Positions 10,601-17,926 of a stretch of DNA of 58,464 bases are shown one piece after another. Position numbers and translations under genes: made by a program. The stretch comes from Sphingobacteriia bacterium 24-36-13. GTDB taxonomy: Bacteria > Bacteroidota > Bacteroidia > Chitinophagales > Chitinophagaceae. Positions within the stretch are counted from its first letter, which is position 1. Every line of letters starts with the position of its first letter. Under the pieces are notes generated by a model. That model was not told the origin of the DNA. It worked only from the letters and a program-made list of their open reading frames with translations, and ran no database searches. The stretch is taken from the NCBI GenBank assembly GCA_002281875.1, contig NCHN01000026.1:1-58464 (forward strand). The letters run 5' to 3'.

Positions 10601-10798
10601 AACAGCAATAATTTTACCATCTCTAATAACCATTATACCATTTTGAATGGTGTTTTGGGCATCTTTAACAATGGTGGCATTGGTGAATGCATAGCAGCCA
10701 TCTCTTTTATCTGCTACACCATTCACGGGAAATGTTTCTTGGGCACGCAACATGGTTGTCAATACCAAACAAGAAAACAACAACTTGATTTTTCTCAT
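7685..10798 (-). CDS. Tandem amidohydrolase fusion: degenerate first domain, intact second domain
   Basis: A 1037-residue exported protein (signal peptide MRKIKLLFSCLVLTTMLRA|Q) made of two amidohydrolase-superfamily units. Unit 1 (about residues 25-430) keeps the sandwich and barrel fold signature but reads IYPSFIDIYSDYG where active enzymes have HxH. A linker of about 150 residues with a short beta-rich segment follows. Unit 2 (about 590-1000) has a complete set: H650/H652 in GIIDEHSHI, a histidine in ITCHSY, another in THILEGYK, and the catalytic aspartate in INSDDAEM. The substrate is unknown; members of this group act on peptides, imidazolone-like rings or other amides. The downstream amidohydrolase gene starts 10 bp later, so the two are probably one operon. 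Confidence 0.88.
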   Translation of the reverse strand: MRKIKLLFSCLVLTTMLRAQETFPVNGVADKRDGCYAFTNATIVKDAQNTIQNGIMVIRDGKIIAVGANVAVPKDAVVIDCKDKYIYPSFIDIYSDYGMPQIQRPTGGGGFGGPAQLTNNQKGAYGWNQALKSEVNAYKIFSVDEAKAKPMREAGFGTVLTHQKDGIVRGTGSVVTLSGEKDNFVIVKDKAAALYSFSKGSSTQSYPSSLMGSIALLRQTYNDAAWYKNNPEAATKEGFNITLKYFNSNQALPQIFDVQDRGIDLWNIVRADRIGDEFGVQYILKSTGKEYQRIKEVAATKAPMIVTLNFPQAQDVEDPNDARMVSLADMKNWELGPTNPAAIEKAGIPFCLTSADLRDPKSFLSNLRKAMEYGLSEKGAMEALTKNPATWLGVYDKVGSLDEGKLANFVITTAPVFTEKSIILQNWVNGKKYAVKEDAWKSINGNYTLTVNTDNGPQRFTLEVKSNSSATLVGKDTLSNRFSYDGKTVKISFAPMQRRMGMAGRPGMGANAVAPLPTNAVKLSGFSNGKSWNGTGVDSLGNHITWSAEEISLSTAKAEESKPKVMPKTGKSFYPFTAFGNDEANIPKPETILFKNATVWTSEKAGKLEGADVLVKNGKIAKVGKGLNDATAKVIDATGKHLTAGIIDEHSHIASASTNEGGQSVTAEVRMQDNLDPDDINIYRQLSGGVTSSHILHGSANTIGGQTQLIKLRWGTDDKGLMFEGADPFIKFALGENVKRSSSTQGNTRFPDTRMGVEQVLTDAFNRAKIYEAAKKANTKGNFRKDLELETLVDIMNSKRFITCHSYVASEIVVAMRVAEKFGFKVNTFTHILEGYKVADKMKAHGAAASTFSDWWAYKNEVQDAIPYNASIMHKVGLNVAINSDDAEMARRLNQEAAKSVKYGGMSEIDALNMVTINPAKMLHVDSKVGSIKEGKDADLVLWSAHPLSIYAKSLYTIVDGTIFFDRAKDEAMRKEVKAERTRLISKMVGEKRTGAPMAPFTPSFKYVHTCLDHGHKLGLLEIEAGEEEGIEHNSNH

Positions 10799-10892
10799 AA
10801 GTTAAGGTTGTTTAAGTAGGATTCTAAAGCTACTACAAATGTTTGTCTTTGTAAAAAGCAGCTTTTATGATTATGATGAGTGGGTGAATACA

Positions 10893-13313
10893 TTAATGTG
10901 CTATCTGTTCTTTTTTATATTGACTGCCTTTGGGATCTATTTTGATTGTTACTTTTCCCGTTTTGTCGGATAAGGCTTTAAAAAACAGACTAGTTCCACC
11001 CTTGTTATCATTAGAGGAGCTGTTCATTTTTTTAGACTGGTTACGCTTTATCATATTATTTAGTGGTACTTGAATATGTAGTTTTGTTTTCCCATCAAGT
11101 CCATAATCCCCTCCTATAAATAAATTTAATGCCGATGTGGCTATTTCCATTCTGGGTATATGAATATTGCCTTTTTCTATACTTAAATTGTTTTGAATTG
11201 TTGCAAAATATAGTGAGTCTAAATTCCTTTTCTTAAATATATGTTCTTGTAGTTTTAGTAGAGGCTCATAATTCAACAATCTACCTTGTTTTAGTTGAAA
11301 GTTGACGGATGCTTTAATGTTACTAGGTTCAATACCGCCTTGTTGATTTAGTTTCGTAGTTAATAGCCCATTTATAGTGAGTTCACCACGAATATTTTTA
11401 TGTGAAATTCCAGGTAAGCTAAAACTATTCATACCATAGAATAAGTCTTCTGCTTTAACACGGTTAACTTGATATTTAGCGGAAAGAAATTTTCTGTTAT
11501 TAGTAGTGATCATTTTAGTAGATAGCACTATTGTACCTTTCCCTAAATTCATTTCTAAGTTTTTCAATTGCCAATTTCCCGTGTTTAATTCTATTGTAGA
11601 TTTTAAATTGTTGGCAATTAATTTTTGCCATTTAATTGATTTAGCAGTTAAGTTTATATGTATCGTCTCATTTTCTAGAATATGGTCAATTCTACTAAAT
11701 GTATTTTTTCCGGATTTTTTAAATCTAGGAACATCCTGTTGTATGGATGAGCTGAAATTATTTAAATCTAAAAAAGGGCTTGAAATATTTAAAATAATAT
11801 TTGCTTTACCAGGAGAGTTTGGAATGGCTGCTAATGAATTGGTTGAAATACCAGTAATATTTAGTTGACTGCCTTCCTTTGTTTTGGTTGTTAGTTTTTT
11901 AATCTCTACCGTATTGTTGTTAATAAGAATATCTGCAAATGTGTTGGTAATAATTTTTTTGATTGGTTTAATAAATATTTCTCCATTGTTTATTTCTAAG
12001 CTGCCCTTTAATCTTGTATTATTTTCTGTTATATTAGTTAGAGGTCCTTCAAAGTAGATATTGAATTTCCCGTATCCTTTTTTGATAACTATGTTTTCTG
12101 TATTGAGTGGTGGATTTAAGGCTGCTAAATTAAATTCTGTTTTAAATCCTCCTTTTAAAAGCGGATTAGTTAAGTTGGAGATTTGTATATTATTTGTTTC
12201 AATTGGAATTTGATGCCAATTCCCAATTAGTTTTGATAAGTTGATTGAACTATTTGTATCATGTGGTGCTAGGTTTTTGTTGACCTGATTGTTAAAAGTA
12301 CCAGCTATATTGGCTGAGGTAAATTGAATTTGTGAATTTCCAATGTTGGTGTTTGTTACCTGCCAATTGGCTATAACAGTTGGTTCCCCACCACTTAAAG
12401 GTCCTTTAATAATTGCATTTATATTTAGCGGTTTGGTAATGGTGATTTCTTTTAAGACCCGATTAATATTATTAGTCAGTATTGATTTAGCAGATTGAAA
12501 AGGAATATTATTTGTTATAATATTTAAATAAAACAGACCATTTTTTTTCAAATCAAATTGACCAGTAATTTCAAACGGGATTTTACTTATCGTTATATCT
12601 ATTTTATTTACAGATATTATTTTTTCGATTTTATTATAATCGACTATGTAGTCGCCTTCCAATAGTTGATCTCTTAAAAAACTTCCTTTTTGATGATTAA
12701 ATATCAATGCCTTTACCGCTATTTTATTTTTGACATTGAATAGTATTTTGCTTTTTGTTTCATTCGTCTTAATATTTAAGGAATGAATTAGGAAATTAAA
12801 ATCTTTTAACTTTTGATCATCTTTAATACTTATGGTAAAATTGTTTAGTTCTATTTTTTCTGGAAAACTGCTTGAACTTTTATTTTGTTTTTCTTTTACC
12901 TCAACAATATTACGTTTACCATCTTTATCAGTGTAAATAAACAATTGTCCATTAGTTAATTTTGTTTTATTAAAAACAATTTGGCCTAATATCAATGGCC
13001 AGGTTTTTATCCTAATGGAAATACTTTTAGCTAGAAATAATTTTTGATGGTGTAGATTATATTTTGGTCCCTTAACATCTACATCTTTGAGTTGGATTGA
13101 TAAATTTGGAAATTGTTCAAAAAGGCTTAATTGAATATCATTTATACTAACTAGACTATTATATTTTACTTCAATAGATTTTCTAGCATCTTCTATTAAC
13201 TTTTTTTTATTTTGTTGTACATAAATACTTGCAACAAAAAATAGCAATAGTATCAATATCATTATACTTGATACTCCATAAAACAACCATTTAAGAAAAC
13301 GTTTCAATAACAA
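10893..13313 (-). CDS. AsmA-like inner-membrane protein
   Basis: An 806-residue protein with one N-terminal membrane helix (about residues 8-30, FLKWLFYGVSSIMILILLLF) and a long periplasmic beta-rich body. The early segment (LSLFEQFPNLSIQLKDVDVKG) and the C-terminal part with FQLKQGRLLNYEPLLKLQEH are typical of AsmA-like proteins, which belong to the large bridge-like lipid-transfer group linking inner and outer membranes. The C-terminus (about 600-780) fits the AsmA C-terminal region. It starts 19 bp after mnmG on the same strand and probably shares that transcript. Family assignment is from motif memory; a role in phospholipid transfer is an inference from the family. Confidence 0.8.
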   Translation of the reverse strand: MLLKRFLKWLFYGVSSIMILILLLFFVASIYVQQNKKKLIEDARKSIEVKYNSLVSINDIQLSLFEQFPNLSIQLKDVDVKGPKYNLHHQKLFLAKSISIRIKTWPLILGQIVFNKTKLTNGQLFIYTDKDGKRNIVEVKEKQNKSSSSFPEKIELNNFTISIKDDQKLKDFNFLIHSLNIKTNETKSKILFNVKNKIAVKALIFNHQKGSFLRDQLLEGDYIVDYNKIEKIISVNKIDITISKIPFEITGQFDLKKNGLFYLNIITNNIPFQSAKSILTNNINRVLKEITITKPLNINAIIKGPLSGGEPTVIANWQVTNTNIGNSQIQFTSANIAGTFNNQVNKNLAPHDTNSSINLSKLIGNWHQIPIETNNIQISNLTNPLLKGGFKTEFNLAALNPPLNTENIVIKKGYGKFNIYFEGPLTNITENNTRLKGSLEINNGEIFIKPIKKIITNTFADILINNNTVEIKKLTTKTKEGSQLNITGISTNSLAAIPNSPGKANIILNISSPFLDLNNFSSSIQQDVPRFKKSGKNTFSRIDHILENETIHINLTAKSIKWQKLIANNLKSTIELNTGNWQLKNLEMNLGKGTIVLSTKMITTNNRKFLSAKYQVNRVKAEDLFYGMNSFSLPGISHKNIRGELTINGLLTTKLNQQGGIEPSNIKASVNFQLKQGRLLNYEPLLKLQEHIFKKRNLDSLYFATIQNNLSIEKGNIHIPRMEIATSALNLFIGGDYGLDGKTKLHIQVPLNNMIKRNQSKKMNSSSNDNKGGTSLFFKALSDKTGKVTIKIDPKGSQYKKEQIAH

Positions 13314-13332
13314 TTGTTTTCTTGAAGTTAGG

Positions 13333-15201
13333 TTATCTACCCATGTAAACCATTAGTATTTGAATATCGGATGGATTAACACCACTGATTCTACTGGCCT
13401 GCCCTAAAGTGCTTGGTTGTATCTTTTTCATTTTCTGCAATGCCTCATTGGACAGCGCATTCAGTTTATTATAATCAAAGTTTGCTGGTATGACCATGTT
13501 TTCGAGGTCACTCATTTTATCTACCAATTGCTGTTCCTTCTCAATATAGCGTTCGTATTTAATTTGGATTTCTGACTGTAATAATGAATCATCTGAAATA
13601 CCTGAAAGTGAATCCTTTAATATAGGAAGTGCTTCTTGTAAACTATCTAAGGAGACATTCGGTCTCAAAATTATTTTCGATGCTTTTTGTTTCTCTGTTA
13701 TAGCTGCAGACTGAATGGTAGTTAAGTATTCATTAATTTCAGCCGGTTCAACAGAATAATTTTTAAGCGTCTCTTTAACAAAAGCAACTTCCTCTTTTTT
13801 AATTTCTACTGCTTTCATTCTTTCTTCTGAAGCCAATCCGATTTTAAAACTTTTTTCGGTTAATCTTAAGTCGGCATTATCTTGTCTTAAGAGTGTTCTA
13901 AACTCTGCCCTACTGGTAAACATTCTATACGGTTCATCAGTTCCCTTATTTATTAGGTCATCAACAAGAACGCCTATATATGCTTCGGATCTTTTAAGAA
14001 TGAATGGTTCTAAGTTTTTTGACTTTTGGTGTGCGTTTATTCCGGCCATTAAACCCTGACAAGCTGCTTCTTCATATCCGGTAGTTCCGTTAATTTGACC
14101 AGCAAAAAATAAATGGCTAATCTGTTTTGTTTCTAGCGCATGTGTTAATTGTGTAGGCATGAAGTAATCATACTCAATTGCATAGCCTGGTCTAAAGATC
14201 TTACATTTTTCAAATCCTGGAACCTGTCTTAATGCTGCCATCTGTACTTCTTCTGGTAGAGAAGTTGAAAAACCATTTACATATATTTCGACCGTATCCC
14301 AACCTTCGGGTTCTACGAATAATTGATGACGATCTCTATCTGCAAAGCGACTAATTTTATCTTCAATACTTGGACAGTATCTTGGACCAACACCTTCAAT
14401 TCTACCCTGGTACATGGGTGATCTGTCAAAACCCGTTTTTAATAAGTCGTGTACTGTTTGATTGGTATAAGTAATAAAGCAACTTCTTTGATGCTCAGCT
14501 TTTACTCTAGGAATATTCATATAAGAAAAACCAACTATATGTTCGTCTCCTTTTTGTTCTTCCATTTTAGTATAGTCCAAGCTTCTGCCATCTACTCTAG
14601 GAGGAGTTCCGGTTTTTAATCGATCACTTTCAAATCCCAACGAAACCAATTGTTCTGTAATTCCTGTTGCTGCTTTTTCTGCTACACGACCACCACCAAA
14701 CTGTTTTTCCCCAATATGAATTACTCCATTTAAAAAAGTACCGCTGGTGACTACTACAGATTCGGCCATGATTTCGTGGCCAAGACCAGTAATCACCCCA
14801 CAAGCTTTATTATTTTTAATAATGATTTCTTTTACCATGTCTTGGTAAAAATCTACATTGGGTGTATTCTCTAACCACTCTCTCCATTTAGCAGCAAAAA
14901 GCATCCGATCATTTTGTGCCCTCGGGCTCCACATGGCTGGTCCTTTACTCAAGTTGAGCATTCTAAATTGAATCGTACTTAGGTCGGTGATGATTCCACT
15001 GTATCCACCCAAAGCGTCAATCTCTCTTACAATTTGTCCTTTTGCAATTCCACCCATTGCTGGGTTGCAACTCATTTGGGCAATTGTTTGCATATTCATG
15101 GTAATCAATAAAACAGAACTACCCAAATTGGCCGCTGCTGCCGCTGCCTCACAACCTGCATGGCCAGCGCCCACTACTATTACATCGTATTTTGAAAACA
15201 T
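13333..15201 (-). CDS. mnmG: tRNA uridine-5-carboxymethylaminomethyl(34) synthesis enzyme MnmG
   Basis: A 622-residue FAD enzyme which, with MnmE, installs the carboxymethylaminomethyl group on U34 of certain tRNAs, using methylenetetrahydrofolate. Visible marks: FAD-binding VVGAGHAGCEAAAAAANLG at the N-terminus, SCNPAMGGIAKGQIVREID, the second nucleotide-binding segment FFAGQINGTTGYEEAACQG, and the C-terminal helical tail ending RISGVNPSDIQILMVY. The length matches the family. It lies between an HNH-like gene (26 bp upstream) and an AsmA-like gene (19 bp downstream), all on the minus strand, suggesting one transcript. Confidence 0.97.
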   Translation of the reverse strand: MFSKYDVIVVGAGHAGCEAAAAAANLGSSVLLITMNMQTIAQMSCNPAMGGIAKGQIVREIDALGGYSGIITDLSTIQFRMLNLSKGPAMWSPRAQNDRMLFAAKWREWLENTPNVDFYQDMVKEIIIKNNKACGVITGLGHEIMAESVVVTSGTFLNGVIHIGEKQFGGGRVAEKAATGITEQLVSLGFESDRLKTGTPPRVDGRSLDYTKMEEQKGDEHIVGFSYMNIPRVKAEHQRSCFITYTNQTVHDLLKTGFDRSPMYQGRIEGVGPRYCPSIEDKISRFADRDRHQLFVEPEGWDTVEIYVNGFSTSLPEEVQMAALRQVPGFEKCKIFRPGYAIEYDYFMPTQLTHALETKQISHLFFAGQINGTTGYEEAACQGLMAGINAHQKSKNLEPFILKRSEAYIGVLVDDLINKGTDEPYRMFTSRAEFRTLLRQDNADLRLTEKSFKIGLASEERMKAVEIKKEEVAFVKETLKNYSVEPAEINEYLTTIQSAAITEKQKASKIILRPNVSLDSLQEALPILKDSLSGISDDSLLQSEIQIKYERYIEKEQQLVDKMSDLENMVIPANFDYNKLNALSNEALQKMKKIQPSTLGQASRISGVNPSDIQILMVYMGR

Positions 15202-15227
15202 AGTGCAAAGATATTATAGGATAAGCC

Positions 15228-15785
15228 CTAACCGAATTTTTTTAATATTTCTCTTTCGGTTAATACCGATTTAGCAGATTCCGTTTCAAGGTATTGTTGA
15301 TACTCTTGATGGGAAAAGCTAGGAATTGCATCCAGTGCTAATTGATTGGTTTGAATGAAATCAAATAGATTGGATGGCGGTGAAACAAACTGTTCGTTAA
15401 TAATAGACTCCACTTTTTTTATATAGTATATACAACCCCTAAAGGCTGTTTTTTCATAGACCTCTTCAAAGTATTTCTTAGCAAATAATAGGTCGGAGGA
15501 ACCTCCCAAACCATCTGTTGGAGATACTCGAATATTTAAATAGTTCCAACAAGCTTTTAATTCTTCCTCTGATGTTGTATCAAACCAAGTAACTGGTATG
15601 ATATGTTCAAACTGCCAGGCTTTTCCAAAGTTCTCCCAAGATAGACCGTTAGAAAACTGTGCTTCAAACCAATTTCTGAGATCTGTTCTGCACAATCCAA
15701 AGTATGCTGCGTATTGTTCACTAGGTGCATTTTCAAGCACAAACCGCCTGAATGCCATTTGCCATTTCCTCTTTTCGTTCTGCAT
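15228..15785 (-). CDS. HNH-like protein of unknown function upstream of mnmG
   Basis: A 185-residue soluble protein. The segment WQFEHIIPVTWFD (about residues 57-69) followed by CWNYLNIRVSP (about 79-89) has the layout of an HNH nuclease core of the type W-x-x-D-H-I-x-P ... N-Y-x-N-L, with E60-H61 in place of the usual D-H and N81/N84 as the later ligand candidates. The zinc-finger cysteines found in many HNH proteins are absent. The last 80 residues show no motif I recognise. It is 26 bp upstream of mnmG and probably cotranscribed. A nuclease activity is possible but unproven; the family relation is based on this one motif. Confidence 0.6.
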   Translation of the reverse strand: MQNEKRKWQMAFRRFVLENAPSEQYAAYFGLCRTDLRNWFEAQFSNGLSWENFGKAWQFEHIIPVTWFDTTSEEELKACWNYLNIRVSPTDGLGGSSDLLFAKKYFEEVYEKTAFRGCIYYIKKVESIINEQFVSPPSNLFDFIQTNQLALDAIPSFSHQEYQQYLETESAKSVLTEREILKKFG

Positions 15786-15812
15786 ATAATCCGTCTAGAA
15801 TGTAAAGATCAA

Positions 15813-15869
15813 CGTTCCACGTGTCACATCCAAATAATGTTTCAGGGTGGAACGGTTGCCCGTGGAACT
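15813..15869. promoter_or_regulatory. Cluster of three parS-like palindromic sites
   Basis: Three copies of a GTTnCAC / GTGGAAC motif lie within 57 bp of the intergenic region. Site 1, 15813-15828, reads cGTTCCACGTGtcACa. Site 2, 15838-15854, has TGTTTCA and GTGGAAC arms separated by GG. Site 3, 15854-15869, reads gGTTgCcCGTGGAACt. Against a TGTTTCACGTGGAACA form of the ParB site, sites 1 and 3 each match 12 of 16 positions; site 2 has both complete arms but one extra base in the centre. A ParB-loading role is an inference; a repressor operator or an RNA structure would also explain the symmetry. Confidence 0.45.
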
Positions 15870-15906
15870 ATTTGAATTGGTTTTGAAGAAAGCTACACAT
15901 CAGAAT

Positions 15907-16593
15907 CTAGTTCTTGGGCGCTTCTTGGCAACCCAGTTCTTGTACTATAAGGAATTGATTATTGGGAACTTGCTTCACACTAACCCCAATTTTGGTGTAA
16001 CTAGAATTGAATAAGTTCTTCCTATGCCCCAAATCTGGTAAATTGATATCTAGATAAAGTAAAAGGAGCGAACTCAACCCATCTTGGTCATTCCCTAAAG
16101 AGATGTTTTCACCACTACAGGCTTTGTATCCTACTTTTTTCATTCGATCACTAAAGCTGGATCCATCGGAAGATTGATGACTTACTCTTCCATTGTTCTG
16201 GGCAATATCTTCTGCATGCAATTCTGCTGCCTTAGTTAGTTTGACTTCAGGCTCTAAAAAGGGGAGTGGAGCAATTTTACCTAATTCTATAATCAAACTA
16301 TTGGCATATTTTCCTTTCAAGGTAGGTTGAAGCTTAATAAAAGGAATTAAGGCTTCGTCTCTAAAGGTTTTTGGATACAATCTGGCAAAGTTGGTCCAAT
16401 AAATAAAGGAACGAGCCGCCTTGCTAGACGAGCGGTAGACCTTATTGTCTTCTAGTTTTTCAACGAGGTCTTTATTTAATTCAATGTTGGGTTCAAAGGG
16501 AATATCTTTCAATACTACCTGACTATATTTTTGAGCGCTTATATGGACTGAAACCACTAACAAACAAGCAAGGACCAATACTTTTACATTCAT
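15907..16593 (-). CDS. Exported CAP-domain (SCP/PR-1-like) protein
   Basis: A 228-residue protein with a signal peptide (MNVKVLVLACLLVVSVHISA|Q). A CAP domain covers about residues 60-222: ELHAEDIAQNNGRVSH carries the first conserved histidine, GENISLGND the conserved glutamate, and LGHRKNLFNSSYTKIGVSV the last histidine segment. Bacterial CAP proteins are extracytoplasmic and their activity is mostly unknown. Its start codon overlaps the ybeY stop codon (ATGA at 16590-16593), so translation is coupled to ybeY. The parS-like cluster begins about 40 bp after its stop codon. Confidence 0.85.
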   Translation of the reverse strand: MNVKVLVLACLLVVSVHISAQKYSQVVLKDIPFEPNIELNKDLVEKLEDNKVYRSSSKAARSFIYWTNFARLYPKTFRDEALIPFIKLQPTLKGKYANSLIIELGKIAPLPFLEPEVKLTKAAELHAEDIAQNNGRVSHQSSDGSSFSDRMKKVGYKACSGENISLGNDQDGLSSLLLLYLDINLPDLGHRKNLFNSSYTKIGVSVKQVPNNQFLIVQELGCQEAPKN

Positions 16594-17024
16594 TTTTGGG
16601 CTTTAGCTAATAGGTGCAAATACTGGTCCTCTTTCTGCCTCATCAATATAATTTCACTTTTCTTTTTGTCTTTATAGCCACATAAATGAAGCGCGCCATG
16701 AAAAAGTACCCGCTGCATTTCATTTTGGTAGGAAACATTTTGTTGATTGGCATTGTCTTTTACCCGATCTATGCTTACATAAATTTCTGCTTCAATAGGT
16801 TCACCTGGTTCGTTTAACCCGAATGTGATGATATCGGTGTAATAATTATGTTGAAGAAAGTCTTGATTAATTTTCAAGAGCATATCGTCGGAACAAAAAA
16901 TATAATTAATGACGCCCAGCTCCCTTTTTTCTTTTTTAAAAATGGATGCAATAAAAGATTTTAGGCCTGTTTTGTTTTGAAATACAAAAGGGCGATCACC
17001 GGTTCTAAAATTGATTTTGGTCAT
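16590..17024 (-). CDS. ybeY: rRNA maturation endonuclease YbeY
   Basis: A 144-residue protein of the UPF0054 family, a zinc-dependent RNase acting in 16S rRNA maturation and ribosome quality control. The core reads NQDFLQHNYYTDIITFGL, IYVSIDRVKDNA and HGALHLCGYKDKKKSE. The first two metal histidines of the H-x3-H-x5-H motif are present, but the third position is aspartate. I recall the same GYKD form in other Bacteroidota YbeY proteins, so I treat it as a lineage variant. It begins the minus-strand run and is divergent from feoA, with 72 bp between them. Confidence 0.92.
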   Translation of the reverse strand: MTKINFRTGDRPFVFQNKTGLKSFIASIFKKEKRELGVINYIFCSDDMLLKINQDFLQHNYYTDIITFGLNEPGEPIEAEIYVSIDRVKDNANQQNVSYQNEMQRVLFHGALHLCGYKDKKKSEIILMRQKEDQYLHLLAKAQK

Positions 17025-17096
17025 AGTTGGTTATTACTCCAAAATTCGTAACAAAACCAATACGGGCTAGATTACCTTTACCATATAATCGGAAAT

Positions 17097-17327
17097 ATGA
17101 AAAGATTGTCTGAATTGACAGCGGGGCAAAAAGGTATCATCGATTCATTTGAGAAGGACGAGATTTTTATCAAACTCATGGAAATGGGATGTGTGCCGGG
17201 TGAAAAAGTGAAAGTAGAACAGATTGCTCCACTAGGCGATCCTATTTCAATCTGCGTATCTGGTTATAGATTGAGCCTAAGATTAAGTGAGGCAAACAGT
17301 ATTTTTGTAACCGAGGATTTGTCTTAA
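17097..17327 (+). CDS. FeoA-domain protein without a neighbouring FeoB
   Basis: A 76-residue SH3-like FeoA protein: LSELTAGQKGIIDSF at the start, LMEMGCVPGEKVKVEQIAPL in the middle and VSGYRLSLRLSEANSI at the end are the standard FeoA signature. FeoA is a small cytoplasmic partner of the ferrous-iron transporter FeoB. Here the next gene, 23 bp downstream, is nadD, and no FeoB is present anywhere in the window. It may serve a distant FeoB or have another role. Confidence 0.88.
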   Translation: MKRLSELTAGQKGIIDSFEKDEIFIKLMEMGCVPGEKVKVEQIAPLGDPISICVSGYRLSLRLSEANSIFVTEDLS

Positions 17328-17350
17328 TAAATTGATAATCAACAAGTTAG

Positions 17351-17920
17351 ATGAAAATTGGCCTCTACTTTGGATCCTTTAATCCCATACATACCGGCCA
17401 TTTGATTATAGCCAGCCATGTTTTAAACGAAACCAATCTACAACAAGTTTGGTTTGTGGTGTCGCCCCAAAATCCCTTTAAACAAGAACATAGTTTACTC
17501 AACGAATACCATCGATTACACTTAGTGCAGTTAGCCGTGGAAGATGACACTAGACTAAGGGCATCCGATATGGAGTTTAAATTGCCCAAGCCTTCTTACA
17601 CAATAGACACTTTGGTTTATTTGAAGGAGAAATACCCGCAACATCAATTCACCATTATTATGGGAAGCGATAGTTTTCAGAATTTACCCAAATGGAAAAA
17701 CGCATCATTATTAATTAGTGATTATGAATTCATTGTTTATAATCGTCCTGAATTTTTGGTCACCAATAAACATGATGCGCGCGTAACAATTTTAGATGCA
17801 CCTTTATTAACCATTTCTGCTACTCATGTTCGGGATAATATTAAAGCAGGAAAAAGCATAAGATACTTGGTACCTGATAAAGTGCGCGAATACATTGAAG
17901 CCAATAAATATTTTAAATAA
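17351..17920 (+). CDS. nadD: Nicotinate-nucleotide adenylyltransferase
   Basis: A 189-residue nucleotidyltransferase that makes nicotinate adenine dinucleotide from nicotinate mononucleotide and ATP in NAD synthesis. The ATP-binding GLYFGSFNPIHTGHL motif opens the protein, FVVSPQNPFK and MGSDSFQNLPKWK follow, and the C-terminal ISATHVRDNIKAGKSIRYLV carries the conserved ISxTxxR motif. Length is typical. It lies between feoA (23 bp) and an S9 peptidase (6 bp), so a three-gene transcript is likely. Confidence 0.95.
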   Translation: MKIGLYFGSFNPIHTGHLIIASHVLNETNLQQVWFVVSPQNPFKQEHSLLNEYHRLHLVQLAVEDDTRLRASDMEFKLPKPSYTIDTLVYLKEKYPQHQFTIIMGSDSFQNLPKWKNASLLISDYEFIVYNRPEFLVTNKHDARVTILDAPLLTISATHVRDNIKAGKSIRYLVPDKVREYIEANKYFK

Positions 17921-17926
17921 AATAGT

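Noticed and set aside
10855-10870. Hairpin AAAAGC-A-GCTTTT downstream of the AsmA-like gene as a terminator
   Set aside because: The stem is six A/T-heavy pairs with a one-base loop and no proper T-run after it on the minus strand.
15200-15910. A replication origin next to mnmG
   Set aside because: I saw no cluster of DnaA boxes, no dnaA, rpmH or parAB in the window. The parS-like sites alone do not prove an origin.
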